IMG/VR virus record: IMGVR_UViG_3300021182_000196
Location: 1-43,170 of that record
DNA length: 43,170 nt
Source: a virus
Reading direction: 5' to 3' (one strand)
The notes under the pieces were generated by a model, which was not told the origin of the DNA, did no database searches, and saw nothing but the letters and a program-made list of their open reading frames with translations. Position 1 is the stretch's first letter, and the number at the start of each line of letters is the position of its first letter. Made by a program: the position numbers and the translations under genes. Positions 35,011 through 42,782 of this stretch are shown here, piece after piece.

Positions 35011-36215
35011 GCATCCCGTATCCATCCTCTCTTAAAGCCATTGGCGGTGCGCGCACCGGCATCGCGCCGATCAACCTGCTTGATATCTCAGACACAAACG
35101 GAAACGTGTATTATCTGGCTGATCGCAAAATTATTGCGCCGCCAGTGATGGTAAATGAAACTCCCCCTACCCCTCCACGCCCGCTGGCTCCCGGCGAGTT
35201 TTTGGCATGGGCTATGGGACAGCCAATTTCTCTCTCTGGAAATGAGAGCGGAACATTGGGCCTTTACGACCAAACTCTTTACAACGGTGTTTTACCCTTG
35301 TCTCTCCCGCCGGTTGGAGCCACGATCATAGACATTTTTCCGGGAGCTTCTGGAACTGCTACGTCAGCTTCTTCCTATTCGCCAGGCGCGGCTGGTTGGG
35401 AAATAGATTTTGTTCAAGTTGTCGGCGGGTTAAAATTGATCTTGAATTCCACGGAAGAGGCTAACTGGTCCGGAGTTGCCTGGGCTAGTTCCGTAGGGAC
35501 TTCTTTGGATAATCTAAGCAAAACCTTTAGGTTTAGGGCTTTTGCTGAATCTAATTATGGTTCAAGTTCATCAGTGACCCTCTCCGCTAGGCCTTTGATG
35601 GCAATCTATTACACGTTGCCTGTCGGCAAAATTCCATCCGGAAATGGATATGGAATTTCGAGCACTTTTCAGCAGGGCAAAACCGCTATTGCTGCCTCCG
35701 ACACGGAAACGGCCTCCTATTCCCCATTTCTGCTCAGCGTTCCTTCATTCTCTTTTCACCGTTCACTACAAACCGATTCAGGCTCCTTCATTCTGCAAAA
35801 TCTCAGCGGCGACACGCTCTCGCGCGATTTTGAAAAGCTCGCGCGGCGCACAGCTCTGGAAGGCGCACTCTTTGTCTATAGGCTCTGGCAGCCTGACGCC
35901 GAGGCGGCATGGCTTGAGGTGCATGGCACGCTGTCCGTGGACGATATTGGCATGGACACGGTGAAGTTGAAAGGAACTCAACTGCTGAACCCAGCGCAGG
36001 ATGATACCCCGCTGGAAATCTACTGCGAAACCTGCCAATTGCAATGGGGTGGCCCGCGCTGCGGATCAACACAGACGACGGAATGCAGCTATAGCTTTCA
36101 GACCTGCCAGGTGCCTGAACGCATCATGGTGGCGATGAACCATTATGAAAAGAACTATGGCGAAGCACAGGCCGGCACGGCTTTGAACGTTATTAACCGG
36201 AGGCGCGTGATCTAA
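35007..36215 (+). CDS. tail-tip protein, DUF2163/gpL-like, with inserted domain
   Basis: 402 residues from a TTG at 35007, which gives a TTGA overlap with the preceding gene and has GGAGGTG upstream. The C-terminus has Tyr-Cys-Glu-Thr-Cys (about 340), Pro-Arg-Cys-Gly, Glu-Cys-Ser-Tyr and Thr-Cys-Gln-Val: a Cys cluster like that of lambda gpL, which binds an iron-sulfur cluster. Between Asn-Val-Tyr-Tyr-Leu-Ala-Asp-Arg-Lys near 35 and Leu-Ser-Val-Pro-Ser-Phe-Ser-Phe-His near 243 lies a stretch of about 190 residues, Ser/Thr/Gly-rich and in clearly more AT-rich DNA (about 35140-35720). It seems to be an acquired insertion. Confidence 0.8.
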   Translation: MSIPYPSSLKAIGGARTGIAPINLLDISDTNGNVYYLADRKIIAPPVMVNETPPTPPRPLAPGEFLAWAMGQPISLSGNESGTLGLYDQTLYNGVLPLSLPPVGATIIDIFPGASGTATSASSYSPGAAGWEIDFVQVVGGLKLILNSTEEANWSGVAWASSVGTSLDNLSKTFRFRAFAESNYGSSSSVTLSARPLMAIYYTLPVGKIPSGNGYGISSTFQQGKTAIAASDTETASYSPFLLSVPSFSFHRSLQTDSGSFILQNLSGDTLSRDFEKLARRTALEGALFVYRLWQPDAEAAWLEVHGTLSVDDIGMDTVKLKGTQLLNPAQDDTPLEIYCETCQLQWGGPRCGSTQTTECSYSFQTCQVPERIMVAMNHYEKNYGEAQAGTALNVINRRRVI

Positions 36216-39200
36216 TGCCCAACGCCGCATCAACTCCGATCAGTAGCGCTAGTTCTACCACTGGGACTCCAATTCCTTTGGCTTACGGCTATGTTTGGGC
36301 CACTGGAAAACGCCAGGAATATTACGAGTTGCAAAACACCGGCAACTCCTGGATGGACTTCACTCGTATCGGTATCTGGCTGCTCGGCCATGGAGAATGG
36401 GATGGTCCGATAGAACTCTGGATCAACGATAAGCTCACGCTGAGAGGAATGGGCGCGCCAACCACACGCCCCGGCGCGTCGACGTTCAGTGGTCAGAATT
36501 GGGTGATGGGCCTCGACGCGAATCCCCAATTTCCTCAGTTGGTCTTTAACTTCCATCGTGGATCTGACGCTACGATTGGAACTGGATTGACACCGTCTTC
36601 CAGCGGGCCAGACCAGGGCACGGATGTCCTTTGGAAGATGTTTCCGACCGCCATTAATCCTCTCGCTTACTCGCGCATCGCATACTACGCCATCATGCGC
36701 AAACAGGGCGTGCAGAATCCCACCAGCGACCATCGCAACGATCCGGCTCAATGGGGTGATGTAAATCCCATCGGACTATGGCGGGCGCTGCGCTGCCGGA
36801 TGTTCGACGCTGAAGGTAACCAAACCGGCTATGCATTTACAACCAACCCCGCTTGGCATTTCGTAGACGTTCTACTGAGGCGCAAAATCATGCCCGAATA
36901 TGGCCTCGATCTTCTGGCCGGCCCGGATGTTTTGTCTGCGGCTGTGCGAAACCGCTTTGATTGGGGATCGATCTATGCGGCCGCTCAATATTTTGATGAG
37001 TTCTTAGCGAACGGGCGGCGGCGCTTCGAAGGAAACTATAGCTTCAGCGCACAGACATCGCTTCAGGCCGTGCTGGAGCAGATACTTCAAAATTGCCGCA
37101 GCTTCTCTTCTGAGTACGCAGGCAAGATCGGCCTGCACTGCGATATGCCGCGATCAAGTGTCTTTACTTTCAGCCGCAGTCACATTCTGCCTGGCTCGTG
37201 GAACGCGGACGATCAGCAACTCAATAAATCGGCTAACAGGTTCATCGCCAACTTCCGCGATGTGCTGGTTCCAGAATGCAGCCAGATTGCTTCGATCACT
37301 TGCGCTTTTGGCGGAAACCCGCGTGTAACAACAGTTGAACCACATCCCTTCCAGGCAAATGACTTCATCGCTATCGGCGGAACAAACACGCCTTACGATC
37401 AGCAGTGGCAGGTCTATACTGTCCCGGATGTTCTCAACGTTGGCACTGCGGAGGAAGTCGATCCTTCCACTTTCACCTTGATTTCGCAGGGTTCAAATTT
37501 TCCTGCAAGTGTGGGCGCTGGCGGCGGGTGCGGTTTGCTCTACTCCCGCTTTAGCGCTCGCACTCCAGAGTTTTGGCATAAAGCAAACATGATGGCGCGC
37601 GGCGCAATCGGCGTGGGCATTCCGCGCCAACGCAATAAGGTCAAGCAAAGCCTGGACTTTGCAACTTCAACATACGACCAGGCAAGCCGCCTTTGCAGCT
37701 ATGAGCGAGATCGGCTGCTCGGCATCGATCAGACACCATATATCACTCCGCCCAGGGTTAAATTTCGCACGTCGATGTTTGCACGCGACGCGAGCGGTAA
37801 TCTGGCGGCCTCCATCCGTCCGGGAGATCGCATCACGCTCGATGACACAACCAACTTTCAGTATGCAGGCGAATATGAAGTGCTGGAGCCGTTGACGATC
37901 TATCCGCCGACGATTCAAGTGTCTGGTGAGGCTGGCAAAATAGCTTCTCTGCCAGCCGAAAACAGCGGCGAGATTGAGTTATCTCTTGGACCTTATAGTG
38001 AAGTTATCATGTACGACACCAGCGATCCTTTGGAGGCTGGCTGGCCGAATGTTCCGGGAAGTGATCCGGGAAACAGTTCCACCTTCACCGTGATTCCTTT
38101 AGCTTCTGGCCAGTTTTCGTTTTTCACTGGGACTTTAGCAAGCGGCTCAGCCTTCCAGCTACCATCGACTGGCTACAATCCAGGCAACGCTCTCTCTTGG
38201 GCTGGGCCAGGGGGCTACGGCGGAGGCCATTGGACCGGCCATATGGCTACGATCCAACTGTGCGCGGTGGGTGCCACGTTTGGATTGACGCTCAACTACG
38301 AAGACAATGACAGAAGCACCTGGCATGGCCAGGTTAACTATGCCTGCTGCACCTGGCTGAGTAGCGATACACCCACAATTTCCGGCTCAATGACTTGGCT
38401 CGAATTGACGCTCGAAGGCGGAGAGAAGATTATCTTTGGTCAAGGAGTTATGGCGGATGGCGCTACTTTCACGCTGCCTGCCGGATATTCAACCGATCAG
38501 ATGTTTGCTGTAGCCTATCCGCATGATGGCGTGCCCACGGGTGGCCACAATTCCCACTGGGTGGGCGCGTATGTTGATTCTGCGCAGATGGCACACCTTA
38601 ACTATAAGGATGGCGAAGGCAACGTCTGGCATGGCAACGTGGCTGTTCTCGTTTTCGCCTATAGAAACAACATGGCCACCTGGACCACTCAAACGCTCGG
38701 GGGCGCGAATTGGGCGCAATGCCCGCTAAACTCTAGTTTGATCTTTGGTGTGGGATGCGCCCTGGGCGTGGCGGATGGTTCAACTCTGGAATTGCCCGCT
38801 GCTGCCGGAGACGGTTCTCAACTTGAAGCTATCGTTGGTACTAGTGGATGGGATTATGCACCAATGGACAATGAGGCACATGGCATCTATGAGGCTTACC
38901 TCGATGCTTCCAACGTCGTGCATCTTCAGTTCGGCGATGGCTCAGGAAATATCTGGAGCGGCGCGGCGGACGTTTTTGCACTCTATCTTTCGCCTTCAGC
39001 AACCGTGGCAGTTGTGGTTTCGGTGCTTCCTTCCTCGATCACCATCCAATCTGGATCTCAACAGCAATTCTCGGCAATCGTATCGAACAATGCCAACCAG
39101 AATGTAACCTGGGGCGTGGATGGAGTCGCTGGCGGAAACGTGACCGTGGGCACCATTGATTCCTCTGGCCTCTACACATCCCCCGGCATTTCTGGCAGTC

Positions 39201-39319
39201 ACACCATCACTGCTACCAGCGTCGCCGCGCCTACCGCCTCTGGCTCTGCCACGGTGGCCGTCACGGTTAGTGGTTCTACGTCGGGGACCGGGTCAATATT
39301 CCAGGTGAACGGAGCTTAA
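36215..39319 (+). CDS. central tail-tip/receptor-binding protein with tandem repeats
   Basis: 1034 residues, coupled by TAATG. The first 600 residues form the tip body (N-terminal Pro-Ile-Pro-Leu-Ala-Tyr-Gly-Tyr-Val-Trp-Ala, a J-like opening). Then come three tandem repeats of about 85-90 residues (from about 632, 736 and 840), each with Phe-x-Gly-x-Gly, Phe-x-Leu-Pro, a central His/Trp segment and a closing Tyr-x-Asp-Gly-x-Gly-Asn-x-Trp-His-Gly type motif. An Ig-like Big_2 domain (about 929-1020, Ser-Gly-Leu-Tyr-Thr-Ser-Pro-Gly) ends it. Repeats and Ig domain are probable receptor or sugar binders. Confidence 0.85.
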   Translation: MPNAASTPISSASSTTGTPIPLAYGYVWATGKRQEYYELQNTGNSWMDFTRIGIWLLGHGEWDGPIELWINDKLTLRGMGAPTTRPGASTFSGQNWVMGLDANPQFPQLVFNFHRGSDATIGTGLTPSSSGPDQGTDVLWKMFPTAINPLAYSRIAYYAIMRKQGVQNPTSDHRNDPAQWGDVNPIGLWRALRCRMFDAEGNQTGYAFTTNPAWHFVDVLLRRKIMPEYGLDLLAGPDVLSAAVRNRFDWGSIYAAAQYFDEFLANGRRRFEGNYSFSAQTSLQAVLEQILQNCRSFSSEYAGKIGLHCDMPRSSVFTFSRSHILPGSWNADDQQLNKSANRFIANFRDVLVPECSQIASITCAFGGNPRVTTVEPHPFQANDFIAIGGTNTPYDQQWQVYTVPDVLNVGTAEEVDPSTFTLISQGSNFPASVGAGGGCGLLYSRFSARTPEFWHKANMMARGAIGVGIPRQRNKVKQSLDFATSTYDQASRLCSYERDRLLGIDQTPYITPPRVKFRTSMFARDASGNLAASIRPGDRITLDDTTNFQYAGEYEVLEPLTIYPPTIQVSGEAGKIASLPAENSGEIELSLGPYSEVIMYDTSDPLEAGWPNVPGSDPGNSSTFTVIPLASGQFSFFTGTLASGSAFQLPSTGYNPGNALSWAGPGGYGGGHWTGHMATIQLCAVGATFGLTLNYEDNDRSTWHGQVNYACCTWLSSDTPTISGSMTWLELTLEGGEKIIFGQGVMADGATFTLPAGYSTDQMFAVAYPHDGVPTGGHNSHWVGAYVDSAQMAHLNYKDGEGNVWHGNVAVLVFAYRNNMATWTTQTLGGANWAQCPLNSSLIFGVGCALGVADGSTLELPAAAGDGSQLEAIVGTSGWDYAPMDNEAHGIYEAYLDASNVVHLQFGDGSGNIWSGAADVFALYLSPSATVAVVVSVLPSSITIQSGSQQQFSAIVSNNANQNVTWGVDGVAGGNVTVGTIDSSGLYTSPGISGSHTITATSVAAPTASGSATVAVTVSGSTSGTGSIFQVNGA

Positions 39320-39321
39320 AG

Positions 39322-40680
39322 ATGTCGGAAGTCATCAACCTGAATAACGCCTCTCCGGACGCGCCCAGCGGGACTCTGAATGTTGAGTGGCAAAAGGGTG
39401 CGAGCACAGGAGCTGATCCTGCAACGGGACTGCCGATCTATCCTGTCAGCGCGAATGTTCGGGCGATGGTTGGCGACACAGGCGCGGGCGGTGGAATGGG
39501 CCTAGTACCAGCCCCAGCAGCAGGTGATGCCGCAGCGGGCAAGGTACTCAAAGCGGATGGTTCCTGGTACATTCCTCCGGCTACTCCGCTGCCTTCTGGC
39601 GCAGCCAATAAGATCGTTGCAACGCCAGACGGCTCGTCGGGAATCGCGGCTTTGCGCGCGCTTGTTCCTGCCGATCTTCCCATGGCCACAACCTTAGCCT
39701 TGGGCGCGGTCAAGCCGGATGGCAGCACAATCACAATCACAGGCGGAGTTATTAGCGCGGTCGGCGGAGGTGGGGGAGGTGGCAGTTTAACCGCTCCTGT
39801 CGAGATCAACACAGGTTCACCAACCACGGTTGGATTACAGGTTGAGGGCACCTATGGATCAAGTTCTTCTGTGAATTTTATTCAGAGTGGTACAGCGAGC
39901 GGAGCAGTGGCAGTTTTCGCCTTCGCCAGTCCGGTGACCGCTGGCAATACACTGATTCTTTGCTATGCCCCAAACCTTATTTTCACCGGTATGGGCACCC
40001 CTCAGTCTATCGTTGATTCTTTAGGAAACACCTACACTCTCGCAACGAGCATCGGACTTTTATCCATCTACGTTGCCTCGAATTGCTTGGGTGGATCTGA
40101 CACGGTGACGGTGACTGGGTTATATGGGGTTGTTCCTGGTGATTTTGTAATCCACGAGTACGCTAATTTAGCTACCTCCAGTTTGATCGATGTGATGGCC
40201 ACAGCTCAGGCATCCAGCGGATCAACGTTGACTGTGGGACCAATTTCGACGACGGTTTATGACCTTGTGTTCTCGGTCTTTGCCAACACCAATTATCTCG
40301 GCAGTACGCCTTCAGGTTTTACTCTTCGGGAAAGTGTGAATTCTTCAGGTGTGTCCTTTCAATCGGCAGACACGCAAGGCATATCTGGAAGTTATTCTGC
40401 TGTATGGGATTCATCGGGTGTCACGTCTGGAACTTTCTATGGAGCTATCATCGGCTTCAAGGCGACGAGTGGTGTTTCACAGATCGCCAATCTGGCACAG
40501 TTTCTCGCACCAGGTGGGGCCGTTCTTAGCGCTGTGAATGGCCAAGGTCAATTCGTGTTACCAGCCACCTCCGGCGCGCCCACAAACACTCCGACGGCTT
40601 GTGCAATCTGTTTCGATCCAGCCACCAAAAAGCTCTGGGCTTACGACGGCACCGCTTGGGTAGGAACAACCCTCAGTTGA
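39322..40680 (+). CDS. tail fibre protein
   Basis: 452 residues, GGAG before the ATG. The N-terminal 140 residues repeat fibre-like motifs (Gly-Lys-Val-Leu-Lys-Ala-Asp-Gly-Ser-Trp-Tyr, Val-Lys-Pro-Asp-Gly-Ser-Thr). A run of eight Gly is followed by a beta-sandwich domain (about 180-375: Asn-Thr-Leu-Ile-Leu-Cys-Tyr, Gly-Asn-Thr-Tyr-Thr-Leu) like those in acidobacterial cell-surface proteins. A C-terminal Phe-Asp-Pro-Ala-Thr-Lys-Lys-Leu-Trp-Ala-Tyr-Asp-Gly ends it. As last late gene it is probably the side fibre. No invertible segment or tail-fibre assembly gene follows. Confidence 0.82.
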   Translation: MSEVINLNNASPDAPSGTLNVEWQKGASTGADPATGLPIYPVSANVRAMVGDTGAGGGMGLVPAPAAGDAAAGKVLKADGSWYIPPATPLPSGAANKIVATPDGSSGIAALRALVPADLPMATTLALGAVKPDGSTITITGGVISAVGGGGGGGSLTAPVEINTGSPTTVGLQVEGTYGSSSSVNFIQSGTASGAVAVFAFASPVTAGNTLILCYAPNLIFTGMGTPQSIVDSLGNTYTLATSIGLLSIYVASNCLGGSDTVTVTGLYGVVPGDFVIHEYANLATSSLIDVMATAQASSGSTLTVGPISTTVYDLVFSVFANTNYLGSTPSGFTLRESVNSSGVSFQSADTQGISGSYSAVWDSSGVTSGTFYGAIIGFKATSGVSQIANLAQFLAPGGAVLSAVNGQGQFVLPATSGAPTNTPTACAICFDPATKKLWAYDGTAWVGTTLS

Positions 40681-40733
40681 TCTTGATCGAAATGGGGTCA
40701 AAAAGGGGCTAATTCGCGTCTATGAAAAATGGA

Positions 40734-40805
40734 ATACCGGAATTAAATGTCCGGGTTTGGACATGTAATTCCGGTATTCTCGGACACGTAATTCCGGCAG
40801 CCACA
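40734..40805. repeat. right end with transposase-site copies R3, R2 and R1
   Basis: R3 is ATACCGGAATTAAATGTCC (40734-40752), identical over 19 bases to L2. R2 (GGACATGTAATTCCGGTAT, 40759-40777) is its inverted copy with one mismatch after a six-base spacer, making a 44-base near-palindrome. R1 has core GGACACGTAATTCC (40782-40795) in the R2 orientation, ten bases from the terminal CA at 40805. R1 and R2 point outward as mirror images of L1 and L2; R3 points the other way, unlike the uniform R1-R3 order of Mu. The R3/R2 palindrome could also form a hairpin at the end of the late message. Confidence 0.88.
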
Positions 40806-40810
40806 ATGGA
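40806..40810. repeat. target-site duplication, right copy (ATGGA)
   Basis: Direct repeat of 180-184, immediately outside the prophage right terminus. It marks a 5-bp staggered insertion, 30 bases downstream of the stop codon of the host response-regulator gene, which is not broken. Confidence 0.9.
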
Positions 40811-40840
40811 AGCTCTGCAAATCTTGAAAAACGTGACTCT

Positions 40841-41857
40841 CTAATTCACCGACCGTGGCTTTGCCGTGCCCATGAACGTGCCCCCTTGCATCAGCATATG
40901 CATCAGGTCTTTGGCGATACGCGGGTCCGGGTCCATGCTGAGGCCGGTCAGCGAGCGGCCCACCAGGCTTTCGGCGGGCACGCCTGACTCATTCAGCAGC
41001 GCCTGGTTGACGCGAACAATGCAGCCGTTGGCATCCAACTGCACCATCGCCGTCGGCGCTTGGTCGAAGGAGTGCGGCTCGTCGATGGTCTCCTCGATCG
41101 CCTGGGAGCGCAGCCGCTCGGCGGCATCGCGAATCGCGATCACATATCCTTTGCGCGGCCCTGCAACACTGGCCAGCGGCGACAGGCTCAGGTCCACTAC
41201 TACCTTGCCTCCACTGGGCTGGTTCAGCGTCCAGCCAAACTCCTCCGCGGAGAGGGCGTTCTCATGTCCATCCAGCAGACTCAGGGAGTGCTCCTGTCCG
41301 TCGCTCAGGTTCATCACCTCATCCACATGCCGGCCTTTGACCTTGGCCTGCGACCAACCGGTGAAGCTCTCGGCGGCCGCGTTCATGAACTGCACCCGGC
41401 CTTCGGCGGAAACCATCAGCACACCCTCGCGCATGCCGTCCACAGTGGTCTGCAAACGCTGGTGCGCCTCCTCCCGCCGCGCGTCCACACGGGCCTTGTG
41501 CATCGCCACCTGCAAGGTAGCCTTCAGTTCCCCGCTCTGGAACGGCTTGGTCAGATACCCGTAAGGCATCTCCCGTGCTGCCCGTGCGATAGTGGTTTCG
41601 TCACTATAGGAGGTTAAAAATACCACCGGAACGCGATACGCGGCCCTCAGCAGCCCAGCTGTCTGAATCCCATCCACGCTGCCGACGATGCGCACATCCA
41701 TCAGCGCCAGGTCTGGACGGCAAACCCCGACAGCCACCAGCGCTTCGTCGGCGCTTTCCGCCACGCCCAGCACATCGTACCCCAGTTGCTCGATTTCCTG
41801 TTTCAGATCCAGAGCTACAATGGGTTCATCTTCAACGATCAGCAGTTTGCCTGTCAT
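40841..41857 (-). CDS. host response regulator with two PAS-like domains
   Basis: 338 residues. An intact receiver domain (1-125) has Glu8-Asp10-Glu11 acidic residues after Leu-Leu-Ile-Val, phospho-acceptor Asp near 54 (Leu-Met-Asp-Val-Arg), a Thr/Ser switch (Phe-Leu-Thr-Ser-Tyr) and Lys (Leu-Thr-Lys-Pro-Phe). Two PAS-like domains follow (about 135-245 and 265-330; Gly-Met-Arg-Glu-Gly-Val-Leu-Met-Val and Ala-Pro-Thr-Ala-Met-Val-Gln-Leu-Asp). No output domain is visible, so it probably signals to a partner kinase or through PAS ligands. The prophage inserted just beyond its 3' end. Confidence 0.88.
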   Translation of the reverse strand: MTGKLLIVEDEPIVALDLKQEIEQLGYDVLGVAESADEALVAVGVCRPDLALMDVRIVGSVDGIQTAGLLRAAYRVPVVFLTSYSDETTIARAAREMPYGYLTKPFQSGELKATLQVAMHKARVDARREEAHQRLQTTVDGMREGVLMVSAEGRVQFMNAAAESFTGWSQAKVKGRHVDEVMNLSDGQEHSLSLLDGHENALSAEEFGWTLNQPSGGKVVVDLSLSPLASVAGPRKGYVIAIRDAAERLRSQAIEETIDEPHSFDQAPTAMVQLDANGCIVRVNQALLNESGVPAESLVGRSLTGLSMDPDPRIAKDLMHMLMQGGTFMGTAKPRSVN

Positions 41858-42250
41858 GTGAGTCTTCTCCCTTATGTCTTCTCAGGCGAAGAACATTCTG
41901 GCGCTCATCGTGCCGCCCGAAACACTTTCATGCATACGCTATCGTCTTGGCTGCACCAAATCTTTAACGGTCCAACAGCGTTTGTATGAGACTCCCGTCA
42001 TTGGAGCATTATGATGACCGCTGAAATTCAGGCTTCTGGATGTGTTGCACTTGGATATTGAGCGCGGCAAAATTTAAATTTATCGCTGCGGAATGCAAAG
42101 CAGGTTGGGCATATAGGACGACAATGATCCGCATTGCATTAGAGCGTTTTCGGAAATAGCGTAGACCAAAAATCATCGGTATCCCACCCATTCCGCAGAA
42201 AAAAGCGGAATGGATGGGGCACGGAAGTCTACAACAAAAGCCAAAAAGAT
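41858..42250. other. host intergenic region, no gene seen
   Basis: About 390 bp between the response regulator and the zinc-ribbon gene. Short frames exist but none has a ribosome site plus plausible composition. At 42181-42220 it carries an ATCCCACCC...GGATGGGGC element with an inner hairpin (listed separately). Confidence 0.6.
42188..42213. repeat. host REP-like hairpin
   Basis: CCATTCCGC (42188-42196) and GCGGAATGG (42205-42213) form a perfect 9-bp stem around an A-rich loop, with CCCAC and ATGGGG extending it outward. It resembles intergenic repeat elements frequent in acidobacterial chromosomes (recalled, not checked) and may serve as terminator for the zinc-ribbon gene reading leftward from 42460. 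Confidence 0.5.
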
Positions 42251-42460
42251 CTAATCAGCGGATTGGGCAGAAGTTTGGCTGAGTTGGTCTACTGTATGAG
42301 AAGACCTCTTCTCGTATCCTCTCACCTTGAGCAACTCTTCTTTTCTGCAGACAGAACACCGCCAGGGATAGTAGCCAAACAGCGGGGCCAGTTTCACGCG
42401 CAGGAAGCCTTTTCTCATGATTCGACGCATCTTACGACTGTGACAAGTAGAACAGACCAT
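42251..42460 (-). CDS. small host zinc-ribbon protein
   Basis: 69 residues with Cys-Ser-Thr-Cys near 3-6 and Trp-Arg-Cys-Ser-Val-Cys-Arg near 33-39. Between lies a basic stretch and Leu-Ala-Pro-Leu-Phe-Gly-Tyr-Tyr-Pro-Trp. The Tyr-Tyr-Pro-Trp-Arg-Cys motif before the second knuckle is one I associate with small acidobacterial proteins. It looks like a stand-alone zinc ribbon, function unknown. Confidence 0.7.
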   Translation of the reverse strand: MVCSTCHSRKMRRIMRKGFLRVKLAPLFGYYPWRCSVCRKEELLKVRGYEKRSSHTVDQLSQTSAQSAD

Positions 42461-42782
42461 CCGATTTCACTCCGCAGACGACGAAAATGAGAATGCAACA
42501 TGCGAATACAAACGCTATCGTCCGGAAATATTATCGCAAGATACACATAGGCCGCACAAGAGTCTCCAAGGTAACAGCCACCTGCGGTGGGGCCAACAGC
42601 CTTCGGCGTGCGACTGAAGGGTTCGGCGGTACTCCATCAGAGAGAATCTTGCGCAAGGACGGAGTGTCCGGCTGGCCCCGGCAGTCTCAATGGAATTTTG
42701 CGCGAGGCTCAGGGAAAAACGAATTTTTCTCTTGACTAGATTTATTTATGGCACTATACATAGTTATACGAGGTATGAAGCT
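42461..42782. other. host intergenic region before the PadR gene
   Basis: About 320 bp without a convincing gene; the plus-strand frame 42487-42735 has shadow-like composition. It holds a 30-bp element at 42581-42610 (27 of 30 matches to 99-128) and, at its right end, the promoter of the PadR-like gene. Confidence 0.6.
42732..42760 (+). promoter_or_regulatory. sigma-70-type promoter of the PadR-like gene
   Basis: TTGACT (42732-42737), a 17-base spacer and TATACA (42755-42760), near-consensus boxes at ideal spacing, 22 bases before the ATG at 42783. The AT-rich CATAGTTATA after the -10 box is a possible operator for autoregulation, as PadR proteins usually repress their own operons. Confidence 0.75.

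Larger units (their letters stand above)
185..40805. mobile_element. complete Mu-type transposable prophage (siphovirus tail genes), 40,621 bp
   Basis: The element is bounded by 5-bp direct repeats, begins TGTG and ends CACA. It carries inverted copies of a GGAATT-n2-ATGTCC/GTGTCC type site starting ten bases from each end. Inside are a MuA-like DDE transposase (7866-9965), a MuB-like ATPase (6856-7869), a repressor, lysis, packaging, head and non-contractile tail genes, with no integrase. The early genes read leftward toward the 185 end; repressor, cargo and late genes read rightward. Most genes look intact, the one visible lesion being an in-frame stop near 5415. Gene order from the DUF3486-like terminase subunit to the tail tip is that of Mu-like siphophages. 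Head, tail and adhesion genes all look complete, so the prophage may be functional. Confidence 0.95.

Noticed and set aside
36215-40680. Invertible fibre segment or diversity-generating retroelement
   Set aside because: No invertase, reverse transcriptase, inverted crossover sites or template repeat were seen around the adhesion genes.
26247-40680. Contractile (myovirus) tail
   Set aside because: No sheath, baseplate wedge or spike gene; gene order and tail tube are siphovirus-type despite the Mu-like transposition genes.
40682-40702. TTGATC/GGTCAA stem after the fibre gene as terminator
   Set aside because: Weak stem with a mismatch, followed by A and G instead of T; the R3/R2 palindrome is a better candidate for a transcript end.
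42487-42735. 82-codon plus-strand frame before the PadR gene
   Set aside because: Its composition is not protein-like, it covers a REP-like repeat and runs into the PadR promoter.
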